DNA from: Bacillota bacterium | Lineage (GTDB): Bacteria > Bacillota > Sulfobacillia > JAJZYS01 > JAJYTV01 | Direction: 5' to 3' | NCBI GenBank assembly: GCA_021806845.1 | Contig: JAKAPV010000022.1 | Location: 7,331-18,781, forward strand | DNA length: 11,451 nucleotides | In this document: positions 1-6,609 of the stretch, piece by piece | How the letters are laid out: the number at the start of each line of letters is the position of its first letter | Numbering within the stretch: the first letter of the stretch is position 1 | Position numbers and translations under genes: made by a program | Notes under the pieces: generated by a model | The model's database searches: none | What the model was told of the DNA's origin: nothing | The model's input: only the letters and a program-made list of their open reading frames with translations

Positions 1-633
1 TCCGATCTGGTTCGGGAAGTTGCCGTCCGGCTCGCAGAAGAGTTCCTCGACGTCCATGCCGAGATCGCGCAAGACCTGGGGCGCGTACGGTCCGCCTGCG
101 CCGTTGCCTGCGTCCGCGACCACGCGCAGTCCTCGCATCCCCTCCGGAAAGAGCTCCCGCATCCGCTGGCGATAGGCCGGAAAGATGTCGAACTGCCGCA
201 CCGCACCGCCCGCAGGCGCAGGCATTGCGCTGCGCGCGAGTTCGTACACATCCTGGATCTCCTGCCCGTACAGCGTTCCCGGGCCCAGCGCAAGCTTGAA
301 CCCGTTCATGTTCGGCGGGTTGTGGCTTCCCGTGATCATGACGGCCGGCCTGATGCCGAGGTGATGTCTGGCGAAATATACGAAGGGGGTCGGGACCATG
401 CCGACATCGACGATTTCGCGCATGCCTCCGTCCAAGAGCCCGTCGCGGAACGCCTCCGCGAGCTCCGGAGAGGAGAGGCGGCAGTCGCGGCCGAGGATGC
501 AGGTCGACTCACCGTGGCGCAGCCAGTACCTGGCGGTCCCGAGCGCGATCTGGCGGGCGATGGGGGGTGTCAAGTCTTGTCCGACGTGGCCGCGGATGTC
601 GTACTGCCGGAAGAGTTCTGGTGCGAGTTCCAA
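1..633 (-). CDS. Phosphomannomutase/phosphoglucomutase, N-terminal part (runs off left edge)
   Basis: This is an alpha-D-phosphohexomutase, which interconverts hexose 6-phosphate and hexose 1-phosphate for sugar-nucleotide and cell-envelope synthesis in the cytoplasm. Only the first 211 residues are in the window. Visible motifs are the N-terminal FRQYDIRG, the phosphoserine loop TGSHNPPNMNGFK (the Ser is the phosphoryl carrier), and, near the edge, the domain-2 segments VVADAGNGAGG and EPDGNFPNQ. I chose the TTG at 633-631: it lies 7 residues before FRQYDIRG, as is usual, and has GGAGTGAT just upstream. A GTG at 666-664 is the alternative, and an in-frame stop at 672-670 limits any further extension. 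The gene diverges from the mutase operon. The substrate (mannose or glucose) cannot be decided from this part. Confidence 0.9.
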   Translation of the reverse strand, partial: MELAPELFRQYDIRGHVGQDLTPPIARQIALGTARYWLRHGESTCILGRDCRLSSPELAEAFRDGLLDGGMREIVDVGMVPTPFVYFARHHLGIRPAVMITGSHNPPNMNGFKLALGPGTLYGQEIQDVYELARSAMPAPAGGAVRQFDIFPAYRQRMRELFPEGMRGLRVVADAGNGAGGPYAPQVLRDLGMDVEELFCEPDGNFPNQIG

Positions 634-700
634 GCGTCTATCACTCCAAGGCGAGGATTGGCACACCTTCTACGCGGCGCAGCCCTTAGCCTCCCTCACC

Positions 701-730
701 TTGTCGCTTGGACCACCATGCGCGTAGAAT
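701..730 (+). promoter_or_regulatory. Putative sigma-A promoter of the acyl-CoA mutase operon
   Basis: TTGTCG (701-706) and TAGAAT (725-730) are separated by 18 bp. They match the sigma-70/sigma-A consensus at 4 of 6 and 5 of 6 positions. The expected start would be near 737, which gives a leader of about 90 bases before the mutase ATG. It lies in the divergent intergenic region 634-825, where I could see no convincing promoter for the minus-strand phosphohexomutase. Assigned by eye only. Confidence 0.5.
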
Positions 731-813
731 GACAATGGTTAAGGGAGGGCAGGCGCCGTCCCGTATTTCTTGCGGTTTCGCCGAAGGCGCGCGGCGCCGT
801 CGGCTCCCATGAC

Positions 814-820
814 GGAGGTG
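814..820 (+). promoter_or_regulatory. Ribosome binding site of the mutase large subunit
   Basis: GGAGGTG lies five bases upstream of the ATG at 826 and fixes that start. A short complementary pair, CCGTC (797-801) and GACGG (811-815), could fold over the first bases of this site. Confidence 0.8.
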
Positions 821-825
821 CGCAG

Positions 826-2409
826 ATGGCAGAAAGGCGCGAGACCCTCTCGTGGCTCGAGGTGCAGCGGTTATACCGTCCGCGGGACGTCCAGGTGGAC
901 TACGACCGCGACCTTGCGGACCCCGGCGAATATCCCTACACGCGCGGCATCCATCCCGGGATGTACCGGGAACGGCTGTGGACGATGCGCCAGTTCGCCG
1001 GGTTCGGCACGGCCAAGGAGACGAACGAGCGCTTCCACTATCTATTGCGGCAGGGGCAGACTGGCCTCTCCACGGCATTCGACATGCCGACCCTGATGGG
1101 CTATGACTCGGACGACCCGCACGCGCTGGGCGAGGTGGGCCGCGAGGGCGTCGCGATCGACTCCCTGCGGGACATGGAGCGCCTCTTCGCTGGCATCCCG
1201 CTCGGCGAGGTCTCCACGTCCATGACGATCAACGGCCCGGCCATCATTCTCTTCGCGATGTATCTCGCCGTCGCGGAGCGCCAGGGCGTGCCATGGGAGA
1301 AGGTTCGGGGCACGCTGCAGGCCGACATCCTAAAGGAATACATCGCGCAAAAGGAATACATCTTCCCGCCCAAGCCGTCGATGCGCCTGATCGTCGACAT
1401 GATGGAGTTCGCCGCCCGCGAGGTTGTGCAATGGAACACCATCTCGATTTCCGGCTATCACATCCGCGAAGCTGGCTCGACCGCCGTGCAGGAACTCGCC
1501 TTCACGCTGGCGGACGGCTTCGCCTACGTCGAGGCGGGTATCGCGCGGGGCATGGACGTGGATTCCTTCGCGCCGCGGCTCTCCTTCTTCTTCAACGCCC
1601 ACATGGACTTCTTCGAGGAGATCGCCAAGTACCGGGCCGCCAGGCGGATCTGGGCGCGCCGCATGCGCGAGAAGTATGGCGCCAAGAACCCGCGCTCGTG
1701 GATGCTGCGCTTCCACACGCAGACTGCCGGCTGCTCCCTGACGGCGCAGCAGCCCGATGTGAACATCATTCGCACCGCATATGAGGCGATGGCCGGCGTG
1801 CTCGGAGGGACGCAGTCGCTGCATACGAACTCGATGGACGAGGTGCTTTCCCTGCCGACCGAGAAAGCCGTGACGATCGCGCTGCGTACCCAGCAGGTGC
1901 TGGCGTACGAGACCGGCGTCGCCGGCACCGTCGACCCGCTCGCGGGTTCCTACTTCATCGAGGATCTGACGAATCGCATGGAGGCCGCGGCCGAGGAGTA
2001 CTTCCAGCGCATCGACGCGATGGGCGGCGTGCTCGCAGGGATCGAGAACGGCTTCTTCCAGCGCGAGATCGCGGATGCCGCATATCGCTACCAGCTCGAG
2101 GTGGATCGCAAGGAGCGGATCATCGTCGGCGTCAACGGATTCATCGAGCCAGATGAGGAGCCGATCCCGACCCTCAAGATCGACCCCGCGCTGGAGCGCG
2201 CCCAAGTGCTGACCGTGCAGCAGGTCCGCGCGGAGCGCGACCCGGCGGCGGTCGAGCAGGCCCTCGCAGCCGTGCGTGCGGCGGCTGTCGACGGCTCGAA
2301 CCTCATGCCCCCGATCCTCGACGCGGTGCGCGCCTACGCTACCGAGGGCGAGATCGTGCAGACAATGAAGACCGTATTCGGCAGCTACCGGGAGGCGGCA
2401 GTGTTTTGA
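826..2409 (+). CDS. icmA: Coenzyme B12 acyl-CoA mutase large subunit, isobutyryl-CoA mutase-like
   Basis: This 527-residue protein is the substrate-binding (TIM-barrel) subunit of a methylmalonyl-CoA mutase family enzyme. The B12 domain is absent and is supplied by the next gene. Conserved family segments include RQFAGFGTAKETN, FDMPTLMGYDSD, SISGYHIREAG (His212, equivalent to His244 of Propionibacterium mutase) and QSLHTNSMDE. Counting without gaps at an offset of 32, the residues matching Tyr89 and Arg207, which define methylmalonyl-CoA specificity, are Phe57 and Gln175. This is the pair known from isobutyryl-CoA mutase. The position that is Asp117 in 2-hydroxyisobutyryl-CoA mutase is Ala84 here. 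I therefore infer isobutyryl-CoA/n-butyryl-CoA mutase activity. Related substrates such as pivalyl-CoA are not excluded. Automatic annotation would probably say methylmalonyl-CoA mutase. It is the first gene of the operon and overlaps the small-subunit start by 4 bases. Confidence 0.9.
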   Translation: MAERRETLSWLEVQRLYRPRDVQVDYDRDLADPGEYPYTRGIHPGMYRERLWTMRQFAGFGTAKETNERFHYLLRQGQTGLSTAFDMPTLMGYDSDDPHALGEVGREGVAIDSLRDMERLFAGIPLGEVSTSMTINGPAIILFAMYLAVAERQGVPWEKVRGTLQADILKEYIAQKEYIFPPKPSMRLIVDMMEFAAREVVQWNTISISGYHIREAGSTAVQELAFTLADGFAYVEAGIARGMDVDSFAPRLSFFFNAHMDFFEEIAKYRAARRIWARRMREKYGAKNPRSWMLRFHTQTAGCSLTAQQPDVNIIRTAYEAMAGVLGGTQSLHTNSMDEVLSLPTEKAVTIALRTQQVLAYETGVAGTVDPLAGSYFIEDLTNRMEAAAEEYFQRIDAMGGVLAGIENGFFQREIADAAYRYQLEVDRKERIIVGVNGFIEPDEEPIPTLKIDPALERAQVLTVQQVRAERDPAAVEQALAAVRAAAVDGSNLMPPILDAVRAYATEGEIVQTMKTVFGSYREAAVF

Positions 2410-2828
2410 CAGGCAGCTCGGAAGAGAAGGCGACGCGCCCGATCCGCGTGCTCGTCGGCAAGCCCGGTCTCGACGGCCACGATCGCGGGGCGAAGGTCGT
2501 CGCCCGCGCCCTGCGTGACGCAGGGATGGAAGTCATCTATACGGGGCTCCACCAGACACCGGAGGAGATCGTCGAGGCCGCGCTGCAGGAGGATGTTGAC
2601 GTCGTGGGGCTCTCCATCCTCTCGGGCGCGCACAACACTCTGGTGCCGCGGGTGATCGAGCTCCTGCGCACACAGGGCATGGACGACGTGCAGGTGATGG
2701 TTGGCGGGATCATTCCCGAGGAGGACGCGCAGGCGCTCCGCCAGCTCGGTGTTGTCGCCGTCTTTGGCCCGGGAACCGAGACGGAGGAGATCGTGCGCTT
2801 CACGCGGTCCTGCGCGCGCGGAGCATGA
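2406..2828 (+). CDS. icmB: Acyl-CoA mutase small subunit, cobalamin-binding
   Basis: This 140-residue protein is the B12-binding half of the mutase. It shows the base-off/His-on signature: DGHDRG (Asp23, His25 as the lower cobalt ligand, Gly28), then Ser70-x-Leu72 in GLSILSG, and Gly100-Gly101 in VGGIIPEED. It starts with a TTG that overlaps the large-subunit stop (TTGA), with GGGAGG (2391-2396) as ribosome binding site, so the two subunits should be translationally coupled. The length matches stand-alone small subunits of isobutyryl- or 2-hydroxyisobutyryl-CoA mutases. Specificity is set by the large subunit, so this gene alone cannot separate the family members. Confidence 0.92.
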   Translation: MTGSSEEKATRPIRVLVGKPGLDGHDRGAKVVARALRDAGMEVIYTGLHQTPEEIVEAALQEDVDVVGLSILSGAHNTLVPRVIELLRTQGMDDVQVMVGGIIPEEDAQALRQLGVVAVFGPGTETEEIVRFTRSCARGA

Positions 2829-3754
2829 GCCTCGGCAGCGACATCCTGCGGGGCGACCGGCGGGCACTCGCGCGCGCCCTGACGATCGTCGAGAACCAGC
2901 TGCCAGAGGCGGAAGAGATTGTCCGGGAGATCGCCGGTCACACGGGGCGCGCTATCGTCGTGGGCATCACCGGCGCACCGGGCGTCGGCAAGTCGACGCT
3001 CGTCGACCGGCTGGCGGGTCACTTCCTGGCGCTTGGCCGCCAGGTCGGCATCCTGGCGGTAGACCCGTCGTCCCCCTTCTCAGGCGGCGCGCTGCTCGGA
3101 GACCGGGTTCGCATGGAAGGGCGGGGCAGCGGCGTCTTCATGCGCTCTTTGGCAGCGCGCGGACACCTCGGGGGACTGGCCCGCGCGACGCCGCGCGCAA
3201 TCCAGCTGCTGGAGGCCGCGGGCAAGGACCTGATCCTGCTGGAGACGGTGGGCGCCGGACAGAGCGAAGTCGATGTGATGGGCTATGCCGACACGACGCT
3301 CGTCGTGGTGGTGCCGGGGCTCGGCGACGACGTGCAGGCATTCAAGGCCGGCATCCTGGAGATCGGTGACGTGTTCGTCGTCAACAAGGCGGATCGCCCG
3401 GGCGCGGACCAGACCGCGCGCGAACTGCGCCAGATGCTTTCGCTGGGCCCGCACAAGCCGTGGCAGCCGCCGGTGTTGTCCGCGCAGGCGCAGAGCGGAG
3501 CAGGCATCGCGGAGATCGGGCAGGCGATCCTCGACCACAAGGCCTCGTCGGAGCGCGACCCGGAGGTGGGTACGCGCCACGTGCGCGAGGCGGAACGCTT
3601 CCTGCGCCAGGCCCTTGCGGACCGGCTCGTGGAGGCGGCGGTCCGGAGGGCCAAGGCCGCCGGCAGGTGGCTACCGCTCGTCGAGGATGTCGCGCGGCGA
3701 CGCAAGGATCCGGTCTGGGCCGCGAAGGAGCTCGCGGGCGGAGAGGAGCGGTAG
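2825..3754 (+). CDS. meaB: MeaB/ArgK-family G-protein chaperone of the B12 mutase
   Basis: This P-loop GTPase (309 residues) gates adenosylcobalamin loading and protects or reactivates B12 acyl-CoA mutases. The Walker A motif is GAPGVGKST (residues 50-58). A VDPSSPFSGGALLGDRVRM segment, characteristic of MeaB/ArgK, follows, then ETVGAGQSE (G3 region) and NKAD (G4, guanine specificity). The ATG overlaps the small-subunit stop (ATGA) and has only a poorly spaced GGAG, so translation is probably coupled. Together with the two preceding genes it forms the unfused counterpart of IcmF, where B12, G-protein and mutase domains lie on one chain. Older 'ArgK/LAO transport ATPase' labels for this family are misleading. 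Confidence 0.93.
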   Translation: MSLGSDILRGDRRALARALTIVENQLPEAEEIVREIAGHTGRAIVVGITGAPGVGKSTLVDRLAGHFLALGRQVGILAVDPSSPFSGGALLGDRVRMEGRGSGVFMRSLAARGHLGGLARATPRAIQLLEAAGKDLILLETVGAGQSEVDVMGYADTTLVVVVPGLGDDVQAFKAGILEIGDVFVVNKADRPGADQTARELRQMLSLGPHKPWQPPVLSAQAQSGAGIAEIGQAILDHKASSERDPEVGTRHVREAERFLRQALADRLVEAAVRRAKAAGRWLPLVEDVARRRKDPVWAAKELAGGEER

Positions 3755-3757
3755 AGA

Positions 3758-4906
3758 GTGGACTTCCGGCTTTCAGAGCAGCAGCAGGAGTACCAGACGG
3801 CGGCGCGCGCACTCGCGCGCACGGAATTCGCTCCGCATGCGGCGGCGTACGATCGCACGCACGCCTTCCCGCGGCGCAACTTCGACCTCCTCGCGCAGCA
3901 CGGCTACCTCGGCATGACGCTGCCGGAGCGTTACGGCGGTCGCGACGCCGACTATCTCTCCTACACCCTGTGCGTCGAGGCGTTCTCCGAGGCCTGTGCC
4001 ACAACCGGCGTCATCTTCGAGGTGCACAATTCCCTGCATTCCGAGGCGGTCTACAACCACGGCACCGACGAGCAGCGCCAGCGCTTCCTGCCACCGCTCT
4101 GCCGCGGCGAGCGCCTTGGCGCCTACGCCTTGACCGAGCCCAACGCTGGGTCCGACGCGGCGGCGATCGCGACAACCGCGGCGCGCGTCGAGGGCGGCTG
4201 GCGCCTGAATGGGCGCAAGGTCTTCATCACGAACGGCGGCGAGGCGGACGAATACCTCGTCTACGCCTCCTCGGACCCCGACCGCGGCAGCCGCGGCATC
4301 ACCTGCTTCATCGTGGCGAAAGGCACGCCGGGACTGTCCTTCGGACCGCCGCTCGAGAAGCTCGGAATCCGCGCGTCGGCGACGACCGACGTTATCCTCG
4401 AAGACGTGTTCGTGCCGGACGACCGCGTGCTCGGCACCGTGCACGAAGGATACAAGATCGCGCTGCAGACGCTGCACGGCGGGCGCATCGGCATCGCCGC
4501 ACAGGCGGTCGGCATCCTGCAGGCGAGCCTCGACCACGCGGCCCGCGCGGTGCTCGCTCAGGACAGCAGCGGCCAGAAACCCGCGGACCGCCAGCTCGTG
4601 CAGCGCCACCTCGCCGAGATCGCAACGGAGCTCGACGCGGCGCGCCTCCTGCTGTACCGTGCCGCCTGGCTGCACGCGCAGGGCATCCGCGCGACCAAGG
4701 AGATCTCCATGGCGAAGCTCTTCGCTTCCCGCGTTGCGATGGACGGGACGCTGCGTGCGGCGGAACTGCTCGGTGGGCGCGGCTACGAGTCCGGCAGCCT
4801 GCCGGAGCGCCTCTGGCGGGACGCCAAGATCACGGAGATCTACGAAGGCACGAGCGAGGTCCAGCGGCTCGTCGTGGCGCGGGCCGTCCTGGGGGAATAC
4901 CAGTAG
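3758..4906 (+). CDS. Acyl-CoA dehydrogenase, short-chain type
   Basis: This FAD-dependent acyl-CoA dehydrogenase has 382 residues, the usual length for short-chain enzymes. Features in order are the N-terminal helical domain beginning DFRLSEQQQEYQ, the FAD/substrate motif YALTEPNAGSD, FITNGGEAD, and the C-terminal IYEGTSEVQR, in which Glu363 occupies the catalytic-base position of butyryl-CoA dehydrogenases. The start is a GTG three bases after the meaB stop, with GGAGAGGAG upstream. By position in the operon the likely substrate is butyryl-CoA or isobutyryl-CoA, oxidised to crotonyl-CoA or methacrylyl-CoA with electrons passed to electron-transfer flavoprotein. The exact substrate is inference. 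Confidence 0.93.
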   Translation: MDFRLSEQQQEYQTAARALARTEFAPHAAAYDRTHAFPRRNFDLLAQHGYLGMTLPERYGGRDADYLSYTLCVEAFSEACATTGVIFEVHNSLHSEAVYNHGTDEQRQRFLPPLCRGERLGAYALTEPNAGSDAAAIATTAARVEGGWRLNGRKVFITNGGEADEYLVYASSDPDRGSRGITCFIVAKGTPGLSFGPPLEKLGIRASATTDVILEDVFVPDDRVLGTVHEGYKIALQTLHGGRIGIAAQAVGILQASLDHAARAVLAQDSSGQKPADRQLVQRHLAEIATELDAARLLLYRAAWLHAQGIRATKEISMAKLFASRVAMDGTLRAAELLGGRGYESGSLPERLWRDAKITEIYEGTSEVQRLVVARAVLGEYQ

Positions 4907-5014
4907 AGGAACGCCGGACGGAGAGGAATCGCCTGGATGCGAGCAGAACACCGGGCGAGAAACGATTCCAACTGGAAGGGAGGACTCGCCGCACCGCGGC
5001 GCGGCGGGACCATT

Positions 5015-5338
5015 ATGAACGGACGCGAACTGGTGGAGAGCGTGATGGCGCGTGCGAACGAACACCCTAAGAAGCTCGAGGGCTTCGCCGCCGACTACGT
5101 GATCGATCTGACCGGCGAGAGCGGCGGCAAGTTCCGCCTGCGCATCGCGGACAGGAAGGTCGTCCTCGTCGACGACGAGGCCACGCCGCCGAAGGCGGCC
5201 GTGAGCATCGCGACCAGCGACTTCAGCGATCTGCTCCAGGAGAAGGTCTCCGCGATGTCGCTCTTCATGCAGGGCAAGGTCCGCCTGCAGGGCGACATGG
5301 GCGAAGCGTTCCGCCTGGAGAGCCTGTTCCGCAGCTAA
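5015..5338 (+). CDS. SCP2 sterol-carrier domain protein
   Basis: This is a small single-domain SCP2-family protein, a soluble hydrophobic-pocket fold that binds fatty acyl chains, acyl-CoA or sterols. With the ATG at 5015 it is 107 residues long, typical for stand-alone bacterial members. The family pattern runs through an FRLRIADRK strand, a PKAAVSIATSDFSDLL segment, then FMQGKVRLQGDM near the C-terminus. An in-frame ATG at 4937 has a better ribosome binding site (GGAGAGG, 4920-4926), but the 26 extra residues look uncoded: their codons lack the strong G/C third-base bias of the rest. A partner that holds or presents acyl-CoA would fit the neighbouring mutase and dehydrogenase, but no such role is shown by the sequence. 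Confidence 0.85.
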   Translation: MNGRELVESVMARANEHPKKLEGFAADYVIDLTGESGGKFRLRIADRKVVLVDDEATPPKAAVSIATSDFSDLLQEKVSAMSLFMQGKVRLQGDMGEAFRLESLFRS

Positions 5339-5339
5339 G

Positions 5340-6101
5340 ATGGCAAGCCTGCGGGTCCTCTTTGCCGGTGCGACCGGCAGGACGGGCCGTGCCACCGGCG
5401 CCGCCCTCGACCTCCTTCCCGACGTGGAGGTCGTGGGCGGCGTCGGGCGTTCTGCGGAGGGGCAGGACCTTGGCGCGGCCTGGCACGGCCGAGAGGATGG
5501 CCGGATGATCTACGGGGATCTTGGAGCCGCGCTGTCGGAACTGCGAGCCGATGTGCTCGTCGACTTCACGCAAGCGCTCGCGGCGGAGCAGGCGCTGCGC
5601 ATGGCGCTCGAAGCGGGAGTGCGCCCGGTGATCGGGACGACGGGCCTCTCGGACGAAGTGCTGCGCGAAGCGCAGATCCTCGTGGAGCGCCAGGGTACAA
5701 GCGCTGCCGTGATCGCGAACTTTTCCGTCGTCTCAGCGCTGCTCATGCAGTTTGCGCTCCAGGCGGCGCCTTATTTTGAAGGCGTCGAACTGATCGAGCT
5801 GCATGGTCCGCACAAGAGGGACAAGCCGTCTGGAACGGCCGTCCGCCTGCGCGAACGGCTGCATGAGGCAGGCGCAGCGGATGTTCCGGTGCACAGCGTC
5901 CGCCTCGCTGGCTTTGTCGCACATCAGGAGGTGCTGTTTGGGCGCGTCGGCGAGACGCTGACCATGCGCCACGATGCGGTCGATCGCAGCTGCTATGCGG
6001 CGGGAGTGCGCCTCGTGGCCCTCGGGCTCATGCAGCGGCAAGGGCTTTACCGCGAGCTTGCGCCATTTTTGGCCGTACCGGCGCCGCCGCGCTCCCGTTG
6101 A
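5340..6101 (+). CDS. dapB: Divergent 4-hydroxy-tetrahydrodipicolinate reductase (DapB)
   Basis: DapB reduces the cyclic product of DapA with NAD(P)H in lysine/diaminopimelate synthesis. This 253-residue protein has the N-terminal nucleotide-binding motif (GATGRTGR, residues 10-17, usually GxxGRMG), VDFT, PVIGTTG (96-102), and the catalytic loop ELHGPHKRDKPSGTA (153-167), plus a C-terminal SVRLAGFVAHQEV segment like that of Bacilli DapB. His155 and Lys159 match E. coli His159 and Lys163, but the second His of the usual HH pair is Gly156, and the stretch before SVRL is shorter than usual. It starts one base after the SCP2 stop with no clear ribosome binding site. It may be a working lysine enzyme or a paralogue with changed activity; a full copy elsewhere in the genome would favour the second. 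Confidence 0.8.
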   Translation: MASLRVLFAGATGRTGRATGAALDLLPDVEVVGGVGRSAEGQDLGAAWHGREDGRMIYGDLGAALSELRADVLVDFTQALAAEQALRMALEAGVRPVIGTTGLSDEVLREAQILVERQGTSAAVIANFSVVSALLMQFALQAAPYFEGVELIELHGPHKRDKPSGTAVRLRERLHEAGAADVPVHSVRLAGFVAHQEVLFGRVGETLTMRHDAVDRSCYAAGVRLVALGLMQRQGLYRELAPFLAVPAPPRSR

Positions 6102-6126
6102 GCGGATTGGCCAAGGTCGCTATAAT
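6098..6126 (+). promoter_or_regulatory. Strong sigma-A promoter of the iron-sulfur carrier gene
   Basis: TTGAGC (6098-6103) and a perfect TATAAT (6121-6126) are separated by exactly 17 bp. Transcription should begin near 6133. The -35 box overlaps the dapB stop codon (6099-6101), so the carrier gene can be expressed independently of the operon upstream. Confidence 0.8.
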
Positions 6127-6190
6127 ACATATTGTTCGAAACGCCTGCCAGCTGATCCAGGGCAGTCAGGCAAGGAAGGGGAGCACACAC

Positions 6191-6541
6191 ATGGTGCAGA
6201 TTACAGCATCCGCTGCACAGAAGGTGCAGGAGCTGATGGCCCAGGAAGGCGGCGCACAGAGCCTTCGCCTCTTCGTGACCGGCGGCGGCTGCGCTGGCTA
6301 CAGTTACGGGATGGCCTTCGACAACGAGGAGCGCGAGGGCGACGAGATCGCTGAGGTCTCGGGCGTCCGCCTGATCGTCGATGAGAGCTCGGCACCGCTC
6401 CTGCGCGGCGCGGAGATCGACTACATCGACTCGATCCAGGGCAGCGGCTTCACGATCCACAACCCGAACGCGGTGAAGTCCTGCTCCTGCGGACACTCCT
6501 TCACGACCGACGAAGAGCAGGGCGTCCACTCCCACTGCTAA
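6191..6541 (+). CDS. A-type iron-sulfur cluster carrier (HesB/IscA/ErpA family)
   Basis: This 116-residue protein binds Fe-S clusters or iron and delivers clusters to apo-enzymes in the cytoplasm. The three conserved cysteines are present: Cys34 in GGGCAGYSYG, and Cys98 and Cys100 in SCSCGHSF. After the usual end of the family comes a 12-residue tail finishing in GVHSHC, which adds two His and one Cys (Cys116). The start at 6191 is supported by GGGGAG at 6178-6183, seven bases upstream, and by the promoter at 6098-6126. An in-frame TTG at 6098 lies inside that promoter and is rejected. The gene ends just before a Rho-independent terminator. Which of IscA, SufA or ErpA it resembles most I cannot tell. 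Confidence 0.93.
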   Translation: MVQITASAAQKVQELMAQEGGAQSLRLFVTGGGCAGYSYGMAFDNEEREGDEIAEVSGVRLIVDESSAPLLRGAEIDYIDSIQGSGFTIHNPNAVKSCSCGHSFTTDEEQGVHSHC

Positions 6542-6552
6542 AAAGACAAAGG

Positions 6553-6579
6553 AGCGCCCGGCCGTGGCCGGGCGCTTTT
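6553..6579 (+). terminator. Rho-independent terminator
   Basis: GCGCCCGGCC (6554-6563) pairs perfectly with GGCCGGGCGC (6566-6575), extended by an A-T pair, and is followed by TTTT. It lies 12 bases after the Fe-S carrier stop codon and closes the plus-strand block that began at 826. Confidence 0.92.
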
Positions 6580-6609
6580 CGTTGGTGGACGAAGCATGTT
6601 GTGTGAAGT

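Noticed and set aside
634..825. Cobalamin riboswitch upstream of the B12 mutase
   Set aside because: The leader is only about 90 bases and I see no B12-box-like conserved core.
826..2409. Assignment as 2-hydroxyisobutyryl-CoA mutase
   Set aside because: The diagnostic Ile90 and Asp117 of that enzyme correspond to Phe57 and Ala84 here.
3460..5070. Long open frames overlapping the meaB and dehydrogenase genes on both strands (for example 3460-5070 plus and 3773-5395 minus)
   Set aside because: They are Arg/Ala/Gly/Pro-rich shadows of GC-rich coding sequence, lack family motifs and good ribosome binding sites, and conflict with well-recognised genes.
6098..6190. Extended N-terminus of the Fe-S carrier from a TTG at 6098
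   Set aside because: The extension reads through a consensus promoter and lacks family similarity. The ATG at 6191 has an ideal ribosome binding site.
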